Source: CAWUIO01 sp963922455 (GTDB lineage Bacteria; Bacteroidota; Bacteroidia; Cytophagales; Microscillaceae). Taken from it: DNA of 40,700 bases. Position numbers and translations under genes: made by a program. Below the pieces are notes generated by a model. The model saw nothing but the letters and a program-made list of their open reading frames with translations, was not told where the DNA came from and searched no databases. This document shows, piece by piece, positions 7,819 through 16,011 of this stretch (positions are counted from its first letter, which is position 1; each line of letters begins with the position of its first letter). Location of the stretch: contig CAWUIO010000060.1 in assembly GCA_963922455.1 (NCBI GenBank), positions 1 to 40,700 on the forward strand. Direction: 5' to 3'.

Positions 7819-10800
7819 ATGAAACACAATCACCTATTATTATTTTTTATGTTTTTCATGGGGACATACACGGTTTGGGCTCAGGAAACTTTTCCTACCA
7901 ACGGGCCCAAAGACGATCGTATGAACCTCTACGCCATCACTGGAGCTACCATCCAGCTAGATCCTCAAAATCAAATAAGCAAGGCTACCTTATTGATTAA
8001 AGGAGAAAAAATCTTGGAAGTAGGACAAAATGTAAGTATTCCTCCTGAAGCCGTGCAAATCGATATGAGCGGTTATTTTATTTACCCTTCTTTTATTGAT
8101 TTGCACACAGATTATGGCATTCCTGAAGCAAAACCTTCGCGCCCCAGTAGGCAAGGAGAACAAATTCTTCCGGCGCACAAAGGCGCATATAATGCCAATG
8201 ATGCCATTAAATGTGATTTTAAAGCCGCCGAAGCCTTTAACTATGATGAAAAAACCGCCAAGGAAATGCGTAAACAGGGCTTCGGTGCCGTACTCACTTT
8301 CCGTCAAGACGGGATAGCCCGGGGTACTTCTTCTTTGGTAAGCCTAGCCGATGGGCCCGAAAACCAAAGTGTGCTTATGGCCGATGCCGGAGCGCATTAC
8401 AGTTTGTCCCGAGGTAGCTCCCGGCAATTGTATCCCAGTTCTAAGATGGGTTTCTTGGCGCTCTTACGTCAAACCTTCCTAGATGCCGAGTGGTACAAAG
8501 CCCATAAATCCGAGACCTTTTACGATAACACACTCGAGGCTTGGAATGCCCAACAGGGCTTACCGCAATTTATGAGCGTTCAAAGCGGCTTGGATGTCTT
8601 AAGAGCCGACAAAATCGGCGATGAATTTGGCGTGCAATACATCATCAAAGGGGGGGGAGATGAATACCAACAACTTCCGGCCATACAAAAAAGTGGCGCT
8701 TCCCTTATTCTTCCTCTTAACTTCCCGGCTGCCTACTCGGTCAATGACCCTTACGAAGCCCTCCGCATCAGCTTAGAAGATATGATGCATTGGGAACAAG
8801 CCCCGGCCAATCCTGCCCGACTAGAAAAAGCCGGGGTGAATTTTGCTTTTACCACCAGTGGTCTTAAAAAGAAAAGCGCGTTTTTAAAAAACTGGCGGAA
8901 AGCCATCCAATACGGACTCAGCCAGGAGAAAGCCCTGGCCGCTTTAACGACTCAAGCTGCTCAATTAATCCAAGCCGATAAAATTCTGGGCCGCCTTCAA
9001 AAAGGATACTTGGCCAATTTTATGGTATGCAGCGACAACATCTTTTCCAAAAAAAGCAAAATCATCGAAAACTGGATCCAAGGAAAACAATACCTTATCC
9101 AATCCCACCCCAGTAAAGATTACCGAGGCAACTATGCCTTAGTAATTGGCTCACAAAAGTATCTTTTGCAGGTCAAGGGAGAAGCTTTTGTCCAAAAAAT
9201 CCAGGTCATGTATCAAGATAGCACCCAACTCAAAGGAAAAGGAATGGTGGAAAATGACCTCATTCAAATCCAATTTGATCCAGACACCAGCAAGTCTTCC
9301 AAAAAGCAGCTCGTTCGGCTTTCCGGTTGGATCCAAGACCAAAAAGCCGGAGGTACCGCGCAAATGATAGATGGGAGCTGGCAAGATTGGTCGGCTACTT
9401 TCCAAGGCGCCCTTCGCGCACCAGACACTGGAGGAAAAACGCGTAAGAAACGCCCCGATGATCCAATGAAAGAACCCCAGTACGGTTCTGTACCTTTCCC
9501 CTTTTCGGCCTATGGCCATGAAACGATTCCGCAAACCGAGACCATTTTGTTCAAAAATGCTACAGTTTGGACCAATGAAGCGCAGGGTATCTTAGAAAAT
9601 GCCGATGTTTTAGTAAAAGACGGTAAAATTACCAAAGTAGGTACCGGTCTTTCGGCCGGTAATGCCCGAGTGATTGATGCTCAAGGCCGTCACCTTACCT
9701 CGGGGATCATTGACGAACACTCCCATATTGCCCTGAGCAGTGTAAATGACCGGGCTACCGTTTCGGCTATGGTCCGTATGGAAGATGTCGTCCTTCCCGA
9801 TGATGTGGATATCTATCGGCAACTAGCCGGTGGGGTCACCGCTTCCCAACTACTTCACGGCTCGGCCAATCCCGTAGGGGGGCAGTCGGCCTTGATCAAA
9901 ATGCGATGGGGAATGCCGGCCCAAGACTTATTGATCAAAAATGCCGATGGCTATATCAAGTTTGCCTTGGGAGAAAATGTAAAAGGTTCCCGAAGGGCCA
10001 ACTCAAGCCGCTATCCCCGCACCCGAATGGGGGTAGAACAAGTATACGACGATGCTTTTACTCAAGCGCTTGCCTACGAAGCAGCCTGGAAAGCCTACAA
10101 TGCTTCCCCGCAAAACAATCCAAGGCCCCGTAAAATCTTGGAAATGGACGCCTTGGTAGAAATCCTAAACGGCAAACGTTTTATTACTTGCCACTCCTAT
10201 GTCCAGTCGGAAATCAATATGCTGATGAAACTGGCCGAAAAGTATGATTTTCGGGTAAATACCTTTACCCACATCTTGGAAGGTTATAAACTGGCCGACA
10301 AAATGAAAGACCACGGAGTGGGCGCTTCTACTTTCTCCGATTGGTGGGCCTACAAGTTCGAAGTCTACGATGCGATCCCCTACAATCCGGCTTTGATGTA
10401 TGAGCAAGGGGTAGTGGTAGCCATCAATTCGGATGATGCCGAAATGGGGCGCCGCCTCAATCAGGAAGCCGCCAAGGCCGTCAAGTACGGAGGGGTACCC
10501 GAAGAAGATGCTTGGAAAATGGTGACCCTCAACCCGGCCAAACTCTTGCACCTAGAAAACCGCACCGGAAGTATCAAAGTAGGGAAGGATGCCGACCTGG
10601 TCCTCTGGACCGACCACCCTCTGTCTATTTATGCCAAGGCTGAGAAAACAATGGTCGATGGCGTGATTTATTTTGACTTAGAGGAAGATAAGAAAAAGCA
10701 AGAATGGGTAGCCAAAGAGCGTAACCGTTTGATTCAGAAAATGCAGCAATCCATAGGCCGCGGTGGGGCAGCAGCTCAAGCCCCCCCTTCATTTGGCGGT

Positions 10801-10839
10801 TTTAACTGGCATTGCGAAGACGTTTTCATTGAAAAATAA
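7819..10839 (+). CDS. Exported tandem amidohydrolase: degenerate N-terminal domain fused to an intact one
   Basis: The 1006-residue protein starts at ATG 7819, where a good signal peptide begins and cleaves after WAQ near residue 22. An in-frame TTG 10 codons upstream would bury the signal. Two amidohydrolase domains follow. In the first, the metal-binding HxH of the PxxIDxHxH motif reads H96-T-D98, and the later aspartate region is lost. The second domain is complete, with HSH at 634-636, H792, H818 in THILEG and D872 in NSDDA. It also has the usual C-terminal return of the beta-sandwich (GSIKVGKDADLVLW). It is likely a periplasmic metal-dependent hydrolase of amide or cyclic amide bonds, but the substrate is unknown. 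The next gene encodes a third, related domain and is probably functionally linked. Confidence 0.85.
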   Translation: MKHNHLLLFFMFFMGTYTVWAQETFPTNGPKDDRMNLYAITGATIQLDPQNQISKATLLIKGEKILEVGQNVSIPPEAVQIDMSGYFIYPSFIDLHTDYGIPEAKPSRPSRQGEQILPAHKGAYNANDAIKCDFKAAEAFNYDEKTAKEMRKQGFGAVLTFRQDGIARGTSSLVSLADGPENQSVLMADAGAHYSLSRGSSRQLYPSSKMGFLALLRQTFLDAEWYKAHKSETFYDNTLEAWNAQQGLPQFMSVQSGLDVLRADKIGDEFGVQYIIKGGGDEYQQLPAIQKSGASLILPLNFPAAYSVNDPYEALRISLEDMMHWEQAPANPARLEKAGVNFAFTTSGLKKKSAFLKNWRKAIQYGLSQEKALAALTTQAAQLIQADKILGRLQKGYLANFMVCSDNIFSKKSKIIENWIQGKQYLIQSHPSKDYRGNYALVIGSQKYLLQVKGEAFVQKIQVMYQDSTQLKGKGMVENDLIQIQFDPDTSKSSKKQLVRLSGWIQDQKAGGTAQMIDGSWQDWSATFQGALRAPDTGGKTRKKRPDDPMKEPQYGSVPFPFSAYGHETIPQTETILFKNATVWTNEAQGILENADVLVKDGKITKVGTGLSAGNARVIDAQGRHLTSGIIDEHSHIALSSVNDRATVSAMVRMEDVVLPDDVDIYRQLAGGVTASQLLHGSANPVGGQSALIKMRWGMPAQDLLIKNADGYIKFALGENVKGSRRANSSRYPRTRMGVEQVYDDAFTQALAYEAAWKAYNASPQNNPRPRKILEMDALVEILNGKRFITCHSYVQSEINMLMKLAEKYDFRVNTFTHILEGYKLADKMKDHGVGASTFSDWWAYKFEVYDAIPYNPALMYEQGVVVAINSDDAEMGRRLNQEAAKAVKYGGVPEEDAWKMVTLNPAKLLHLENRTGSIKVGKDADLVLWTDHPLSIYAKAEKTMVDGVIYFDLEEDKKKQEWVAKERNRLIQKMQQSIGRGGAAAQAPPSFGGFNWHCEDVFIEK

Positions 10840-10889
10840 AGAAGTATTATAGTTGGGATGCTCAGATGGGAAAAGCTTTGGGGATACTG

Positions 10890-11018
10890 GGGGCTGCCCC
10901 CGGCGAAGTTTGTGCGTACTTCCTTGCTCAAGCTGGGCCGCCGGGGTCGGGCTTTCGCTACTCGCCGGCCCACGCACCGCCAGCAGCGGGCTCAAACAGG
11001 CCGCTCTATCCCTCAGCC
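10890..11018 (+). repeat. Structured intergenic repeat, copy 2 (subfamily A)
   Basis: This 129-bp element lies between the two amidohydrolase genes. The ends pair as GGCTG (10892-10896) with CAGCC (11014-11018). The internal helix is CCCCGGCG (10898-10905) with CGCCGGGG (10939-10946) around a 33-nt loop. The shared core CTCGCCGGCCCACGCACCGC is nearly identical to that of copy 3 read on the other strand. Confidence 0.88.
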
Positions 11019-11066
11019 AAAGATCTGGGCCTCAGGACTCATCAATGAATTTAAAATGATAAAAAG

Positions 11067-12386
11067 ATGAAATTATATAAATATTGTATCCTATTTCTCG
11101 GGGGACTCTTATGTGGCATCACGCAGCTGATGGCCCAGCCCAATGCTCCGGCTCCAGCGCAGTCAGAACCCATAGTTTTGCAAGGCGCTACTATTCATAC
11201 GGGTACCGGACAAGTGATTGAAAACGGGTCGGTGGCCTTCGATCAAGGAATACTGACTTATGTAGGCCCTTCTTCAGGATTCCGTCCAGAAGCGGGCAAA
11301 ACCTACCAAGAGGTAGAGGTAAACGGAAGTCATATTTACCCCGGTTTGATCCTCTTAAACACCACCTTGGGCTTGGTTGAGATTGGGGCTGTCAATGCTA
11401 CCCGAGACCAAGAGGAGACAGGGGAGTTTAACCCCAATGCCCGCTCCATCATTGCCTACAATACCGACTCTGAGTTACTGCCCACCATGCGGCAAAACGG
11501 AATCCTCATGGCCCAGCCCACTCCCCAGGGTGGTTTGGTAAGTGGCACCTCTTCTTTTGTACAACTTGATGCTTGGAACTGGGAAGATGCAGTCATAAAG
11601 ACAGATATTGGGATTCACATGCACTGGCCATCCCGTTTTTTTCGCCCCCGTTGGTGGTTGGGAGAAACCAATCCTCGTAAAAATAAGAATTACGAAGAGC
11701 AAGTTCGGATTATCCGAAAAGCCTTGGCCGATGGGAAGTCTTATGCTAGCAGTAAAGACCCTAGCCCAAAAAATGTTATGCTGGAAGCCATGCGAGGACT
11801 ATACGACCGTAGTAAAACCTTGTTTTTTCATACCGATCGTAGCCGGGCTGCCCTAGAAGGAATTCAAATCTTAAAATCCTATGGGGTAGAAAAGATTGCC
11901 TTGATTGGGGGCCAAGAAGCGATGTATATCAAAGACTATCTACGCGAAAATCAAATACCGGTAGTCATCGAAAATACCCATCGCTTGCCAGGTTTGAATG
12001 ACCATGGGGTAGATACTCCCTTCCGATTGCCCCGAGAGTTGGTAAAGGCCGGAGTTCAAGTGGCCTTGTCTTCGGATGAAGATAACCCCATGAACAACCG
12101 TAATTTACCTTTTCATGCTGGAACAACGGTGGCTTATGGCTTAGAAAAAGAAGAGGCCTTGGCCCTGATTACCTCCGTGCCGGCCAAAATCCTAGGAGTT
12201 TTTGATCAGGTTGGCAGTTTGGAAAAAGGGAAACATGCCACTTTAGTGGTTTCTAAAGGCGATCTCTTGGACATGCGTAGCAATCAGGTAAGTCACGCAT
12301 TCATTCAGGGCCGGGAAACAAGCCTGGAAACCCGGCATACCCGTCTCTACCAAAAGTTTAAAGGAAAATACGATACAGATAAATAA
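11067..12386 (+). CDS. Exported amidohydrolase-like protein without the metal-binding HxH
   Basis: The 439-residue protein has a signal peptide ending LMAQ near residue 24. The amidohydrolase fold is recognisable from the N-terminal beta-sandwich (GATIHTGTGQV), the strand that normally reads YPGLIDxHxH, the LSSDEDNP segment and the C-terminal GSLEKGKHATLVV. In the first metal motif, aspartate and both histidines are replaced by L96, N98 and T100, so the usual binuclear site cannot form. It follows the tandem amidohydrolase gene in the same direction with a repeat copy between them. I infer a non-catalytic or scaffolding partner of the active domain. A divergent mechanism cannot be excluded. 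A strong terminator follows. Confidence 0.82.
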   Translation: MKLYKYCILFLGGLLCGITQLMAQPNAPAPAQSEPIVLQGATIHTGTGQVIENGSVAFDQGILTYVGPSSGFRPEAGKTYQEVEVNGSHIYPGLILLNTTLGLVEIGAVNATRDQEETGEFNPNARSIIAYNTDSELLPTMRQNGILMAQPTPQGGLVSGTSSFVQLDAWNWEDAVIKTDIGIHMHWPSRFFRPRWWLGETNPRKNKNYEEQVRIIRKALADGKSYASSKDPSPKNVMLEAMRGLYDRSKTLFFHTDRSRAALEGIQILKSYGVEKIALIGGQEAMYIKDYLRENQIPVVIENTHRLPGLNDHGVDTPFRLPRELVKAGVQVALSSDEDNPMNNRNLPFHAGTTVAYGLEKEEALALITSVPAKILGVFDQVGSLEKGKHATLVVSKGDLLDMRSNQVSHAFIQGRETSLETRHTRLYQKFKGKYDTDK

Positions 12387-12433
12387 GATTGAACGGTGAT
12401 ACCAAACACCTAGTACCCTCTTCTTACAATTTG

Positions 12434-12461
12434 AGCTACCTCTTCGGGGGTAGCTTTTTTT
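12434..12461 (+). terminator. Rho-independent terminator of the amidohydrolase pair
   Basis: A perfect 7-bp stem AGCTACC/GGTAGCT (12434-12440 and 12449-12455) with an 8-nt loop runs into a T tract at 12455-12461. It lies 48 nt after the amidohydrolase stop and upstream of repeat copy 3. Confidence 0.85.
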
Positions 12462-12481
12462 ATATTAGGATATGTAAGCTC

Positions 12482-12499
12482 AAGCCGATCGATCGGCTT
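12482..12499. repeat. 18-bp perfect palindrome at the edge of repeat copy 3
   Basis: AAGCCGATC followed by GATCGGCTT is a perfect palindrome. Its right half includes the first bases (GGCTT) of repeat copy 3, and its left half mirrors the element end. It may mark a junction, a protein site or chance. Confidence 0.6.
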
Positions 12500-12623
12500 A
12501 GGGATGGAACGGCCTGTTTGAGCCCGACGCTGGCGGTGCGTGGGCCGGCGAGTAGTGACAGCCCGACCCGCGCCAGGCATTGGGGGCTCTTGGGCACCTA
12601 TTTTTTTAGCGCGGGTAAGCCCC
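12495..12623 (-). repeat. Structured intergenic repeat, copy 3 (subfamily A)
   Basis: This 129-bp minus-oriented copy follows the terminator, in a 317-nt stretch without a gene. The ends pair as GGCTTA (12495-12500) with TAAGCC (12616-12621). The internal helix is ACCCGCGC (12566-12573) with GCGCGGGT (12609-12616). One C/A mismatch then leaves a 33-nt loop. The rest of the gap holds only the metal-module promoter box at 12681. Confidence 0.88.
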
Positions 12624-12680
12624 AGAAAAATTTTATAAATCTTGTACAGAATAATGTAAAAATAAAGCGAAACCCCGTAT

Positions 12681-12688
12681 TATATTTG
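12681..12688 (+). promoter_or_regulatory. Promoter -7 box of the metal-handling module
   Basis: TATATTTG matches TAnnTTTG exactly. It lies 16 nt before the ATG at 12704 of the small Cys/His-rich gene. No well-spaced -33 TTTG was found, which could mean the promoter depends on an activator. Confidence 0.5.
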
Positions 12689-12703
12689 CACTACATAACA
12701 AAT

Positions 12704-13111
12704 ATGATGACAAAGAGGTACCAAACATATCTGGCTTATTTTTGCTTAGCCCTCCTGCTCTTTTCAGGTTTTGGCGTATATGAGGTATGTCATTGTGTAC
12801 TGCCTCACTCCCAAGCTCACGCAAAGGCCTCTTGTTGTAGTGATCACGATGCCAAGGAAGAGGAAGCTCCTCACTCGGATGCCAAAAAATGCTTAGATGT
12901 CTTTTGTGGAGCCCCCGAATATAGTCAGGCCGCCTCCCAAGACTCTTCACACGTTTCTCAAAAGTCTTTATTTCTACAGTTTTCTTACCAAGAATTCTTC
13001 GGGAGATTCCCGAGTTGTTCTTCTCAGGTAAAGATTCATCTAGACTTTGGCCTTCCCCCTGCTCATTCGGGGAAACATACCCGGATTTTGCAACAATCAT
13101 GGTTGATTTAG
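12704..13111 (+). CDS. Small exported or membrane-anchored Cys/His-rich protein
   Basis: The 135-residue protein starts at ATG 12704, just after a TATATTTG box. A longer in-frame extension upstream would run through the intergenic repeat and is not credible. An N-terminal hydrophobic segment (residues 8-26) is followed by a dense cluster of possible metal ligands: C29, H30, C31, H35, H39, C44, C45, H48, H57, C63 and C68. The C-terminal half has no obvious domain. The next two genes encode a TonB-dependent receptor and an HMA-domain protein in the same direction, so a role in copper or other soft-metal handling is a reasonable inference. I do not recognise the family with certainty. Confidence 0.7.
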   Translation: MMTKRYQTYLAYFCLALLLFSGFGVYEVCHCVLPHSQAHAKASCCSDHDAKEEEAPHSDAKKCLDVFCGAPEYSQAASQDSSHVSQKSLFLQFSYQEFFGRFPSCSSQVKIHLDFGLPPAHSGKHTRILQQSWLI

Positions 13112-13190
13112 AATCTAGTCTTGCCCCCAGTTTATGGAGCCAGCGAGGCCCCACCCAGATTCTTATGTATTTTAAAATCAATCTATTACT

Positions 13191-15395
13191 ATGACTCATT
13201 GGAAGAAATTACTATGGGTACTGCCCTATATGATATTTTCAGGCCTTAGCGCCCAAACCTTGGAAGGCACCGTGTACGGTTCTGAGCAAGAAGCCTTGGT
13301 AGGGGCCAATGTGTATTGGCTCAACTCCCAAAAAGGAGCCTTTACCGATGAAAACGGATACTTTAAGCTCCGCGGTTTTCAAGCGGGCAGAAAATTGGTG
13401 GTCAGCTATGTGGGGTATCTCAGTGATACTTTACAGGTAGAAGAAAACCCGGTCAATATTTACCTCAAGCCGAGTTTAGAGCTGGCCCAAATTGTTGTCC
13501 GCGACGAAAGTGGCAACCTGGAAACCATCTCATCGGAACTCATCACCACTGCCGACCTGCAGAAAGCCGCCTGTTGTAACCTCTCAGAGAGTTTTATCAC
13601 CAATGCTAGTGTGGATATTCAAAACCAAGGGGCCGTGGGCGGCACCAAACGCTTGATCCTCTTGGGCCTGGATGGTGTTTATGCTCAAATTCTCCGAGAG
13701 GGCATCCCGAATATTCGCGGGCTTTCGGTCCGTAATGGACTCGAGTACCTCCCAGGTACGTGGATCAAATCGGTTGACATCCAAAAAGGAGCGGGCTCCG
13801 TCGTGCACGGCTATGAATCCATCACCGGACAGATTAACACGGAGCTGGCCAAGCCCGAACTAAGTGAAAAATTACTCCTGAACGGCTACCTCAACCGCCA
13901 GGGCCGTATGGAGTTGAACGTCAATACCGCCCTGCCGGTAAGTAAAAAATGGAGTACTGGCATTATGGCCCACCTAAGCCACCTGGGCAGGGCCGTAGAC
14001 CGTAACGATGATCAATTCCGGGACATTCCGGAGTACTGGTTGCTCAATTTTCTCAATCGATGGAAGTACCAAGGAGAACACGTCCGGTTACAGGTGGGAG
14101 TACAAGGGATTTATGAAAACCGCTGGAGCGGGCAGGTCACCTATGATCGGGGAGAGGAAGCCCTCGTACAAAGGCAAGAAAGTTATGGCTTTCAAACTAT
14201 CACCAAACGACTAGAAGGCTTTGCCAAAATCGGGTTTTTATCCCAGAATAATCCAGGAAACAGCCTAGGCATACAATTGACGGGGCTGCATCACGAAGAG
14301 GATGGCTTTTGGGGCCTGCGGGATTACACCGGGACCCAAAACCACGCCTACCTCAACCTCATTTACCAAATGGAATTGGGTGGGGGTGCCCATATGCTCA
14401 AGTTTGGTTCCAGTATGCTCTGGGATCAATACCGTGAGACTTTCCAAGACGATGTAAGTACTCGCTTGCGACGCAATGAGTGGGTGCCTGGTGTATTTAC
14501 GGAATATTCCTGGAAGCCGGGTTATCGTTTTGCCTTGGTTTCGGGGCTGCGTCTGGATCATCACAACCTCACGGGCTGGATGGTCAATCCAAGGGCTCAC
14601 GTGAAGTACGATTTGAGTCGGAATACCATTGTCCGCCTTTCGGCCGGGAGAGGTTTCCGTTTGGCCAACCCTATTCAGGAAAATTTGGGTTATCTCATCA
14701 GTGCCCGAACTTTGCAAGTGGCTGAAACCCTGTACCCAGAACGGGCCTGGAATTATGGGATCAGCCTGGACCGCCGCATCGAGCTAGGCCCAGATCGCTC
14801 GGGTAGTTTTAGGATGGATTTTTTTCGTACCGACTTCCAAGACCGTTTAATTACCGATCTGGACAGCGACCCAGGATCCTTGCAACTCTACCAACTTCGG
14901 GGCAGGTCTTATGCCCACAGCTTTCAAACGAGTGTAGAAGGAGAGGTTCTGAAAAACCTGAACCTTACGTTGGCCTACAAGTTTTACGAGGTGAGGGCCA
15001 GCATCGGGGAAGAAGTCCGAGACGTGCCTTTTATCCCCCAACATCAAGTTTTATTTAATGTGGCCTATGCCCTGCCAGAGGACACTTGGAAGTTTGATGC
15101 GACCCTCAACTGGATCGGGGCCCAACGTTTACCGGTGCCTGGTAGCGAAGCCTTGGCTTTGGGCGCCCCGGCGGAAAGCCCAGATTACTGGAACTTACAC
15201 GCCCAAATTACGCGTACTTGGGGAAAATGGGAGATCTATCTTGGGGGGGAAAACTTATTGAATTTCCGGCAGTCCAACCCTATTCTGGATGCCCAAAACC
15301 CCTTCGGGCCAAATTTTGATGCCGGGAGAGTATACGGGCCCGTTTTGGGGAGAATGGTCTACACGGGCTTTCGTTTTACCATCCCTCGTAGCTAA
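13191..15395 (+). CDS. TonB-dependent receptor with CarboxypepD_reg-like N-terminal domain
   Basis: This 734-residue outer-membrane receptor has a signal peptide cleaved after LSAQ near residue 22. It carries an N-terminal CarboxypepD_reg-like beta-domain at about 23-95 (GTVYGSEQEALVGANVYW), a plug at about 115-235 with the motif KAACCNLSESF and cysteines C128-C129, and a barrel ending in a beta-strand (VYTGFRFTIP). I recall receptors with the CCNLSESF plug motif lying next to HMA-domain genes in other Bacteroidota, and here the HMA gene follows by 68 nt. The Cys-Cys pair is a candidate metal contact. The likely substrate is a metal ion or metal complex, possibly copper, but direction and specificity are inferred from context. 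Confidence 0.9.
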   Translation: MTHWKKLLWVLPYMIFSGLSAQTLEGTVYGSEQEALVGANVYWLNSQKGAFTDENGYFKLRGFQAGRKLVVSYVGYLSDTLQVEENPVNIYLKPSLELAQIVVRDESGNLETISSELITTADLQKAACCNLSESFITNASVDIQNQGAVGGTKRLILLGLDGVYAQILREGIPNIRGLSVRNGLEYLPGTWIKSVDIQKGAGSVVHGYESITGQINTELAKPELSEKLLLNGYLNRQGRMELNVNTALPVSKKWSTGIMAHLSHLGRAVDRNDDQFRDIPEYWLLNFLNRWKYQGEHVRLQVGVQGIYENRWSGQVTYDRGEEALVQRQESYGFQTITKRLEGFAKIGFLSQNNPGNSLGIQLTGLHHEEDGFWGLRDYTGTQNHAYLNLIYQMELGGGAHMLKFGSSMLWDQYRETFQDDVSTRLRRNEWVPGVFTEYSWKPGYRFALVSGLRLDHHNLTGWMVNPRAHVKYDLSRNTIVRLSAGRGFRLANPIQENLGYLISARTLQVAETLYPERAWNYGISLDRRIELGPDRSGSFRMDFFRTDFQDRLITDLDSDPGSLQLYQLRGRSYAHSFQTSVEGEVLKNLNLTLAYKFYEVRASIGEEVRDVPFIPQHQVLFNVAYALPEDTWKFDATLNWIGAQRLPVPGSEALALGAPAESPDYWNLHAQITRTWGKWEIYLGGENLLNFRQSNPILDAQNPFGPNFDAGRVYGPVLGRMVYTGFRFTIPRS

Positions 15396-15463
15396 TTTGA
15401 ATTGTAAACGAAATTTTTCTTATGAATCCTTGTTATAATACTAAAAAAGAAAACCCATTTATT

Positions 15464-15838
15464 ATGCGCTATATACTGTATGTTTTTGTGGGCATGTTTT
15501 GCTTGGCCGGTAGTGCCGGGCAAGCCCAGAGTAAGTCAGAATCTTCCAAAAAGAAGAAAGAGCAAGAAATCTTGATCCAAACCACGGCCCAGTGCGAAAT
15601 GTGTAAAGACCGCATTGAGCGTACTTTATCTTTTGAAAAAGGGGTCAAGAGCGCAATCCTTCAAATGGATGACAAACGATTGCGGGTCGTATTCAACCCT
15701 AAGAAAACCGATCCCGAAAAAATCAAAAAAGCGGTGTCGGCTGTTGGTTATCAGGCCGATGAGGTCAAAGCCAATGCTGATGCCTATCAAAAACTACCCG
15801 GTTGCTGTAAAATTGGTGGGCATGATGGGGGGCATTAA
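15464..15838 (+). CDS. Exported heavy-metal-associated (HMA) domain protein
   Basis: The 124-residue protein starts at ATG 15464, where a signal peptide begins and cleaves near AGQAQ. An upstream in-frame ATG at 15422 adds 14 polar residues and is less likely. A lysine-rich linker precedes an HMA ferredoxin-like domain with TAQCEMC, putting metal-binding cysteines at C44 and C47. The C-terminus adds a second potential site, GCC at 113-115, then two histidines (H120, H124). It follows the TonB-dependent receptor closely and ends 36 nt before a terminator, so it is the last gene of the metal module. It could carry a metal such as Cu+ in the periplasm. Confidence 0.85.
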   Translation: MRYILYVFVGMFCLAGSAGQAQSKSESSKKKKEQEILIQTTAQCEMCKDRIERTLSFEKGVKSAILQMDDKRLRVVFNPKKTDPEKIKKAVSAVGYQADEVKANADAYQKLPGCCKIGGHDGGH

Positions 15839-15874
15839 ATGCTAGGATAGAAACTTCGTAATACTCTGCTCTTT

Positions 15875-15901
15875 AAAGCCTGACCCACGTCAGGCTTTTT
15901 T
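15875..15901 (+). terminator. Rho-independent terminator of the metal-handling module
   Basis: The stem AAAGCCTGAC/GTCAGGCTTT with a 4-nt loop (CCAC) runs into a T tract. It sits 36 nt after the HMA gene stop. Confidence 0.88.
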
Positions 15902-16011
15902 CGTTTTCCCAGGCTATTTTTCTAATTTATTGTTTGATCGTGCAACCATGGACGACAAAAGATATCTTTATGATATCACCTATACCATATAACCTATATA
16001 TTTTTAAAATC

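Noticed and set aside
9151..9534. Antisense frame of 127 codons inside the tandem amidohydrolase gene, and other long antisense frames at 10165-10551 and 16929-17318
   Set aside because: They are shadows of well-supported genes with motifs on the plus strand. Their translations show no domain or sensible start context.
12389..12703. N-terminal extension of the small Cys/His-rich protein
   Set aside because: It would translate a terminator and repeat copy 3, and it would place the signal segment internally. The ATG at 12704 follows a promoter box and starts a proper hydrophobic N-terminus.
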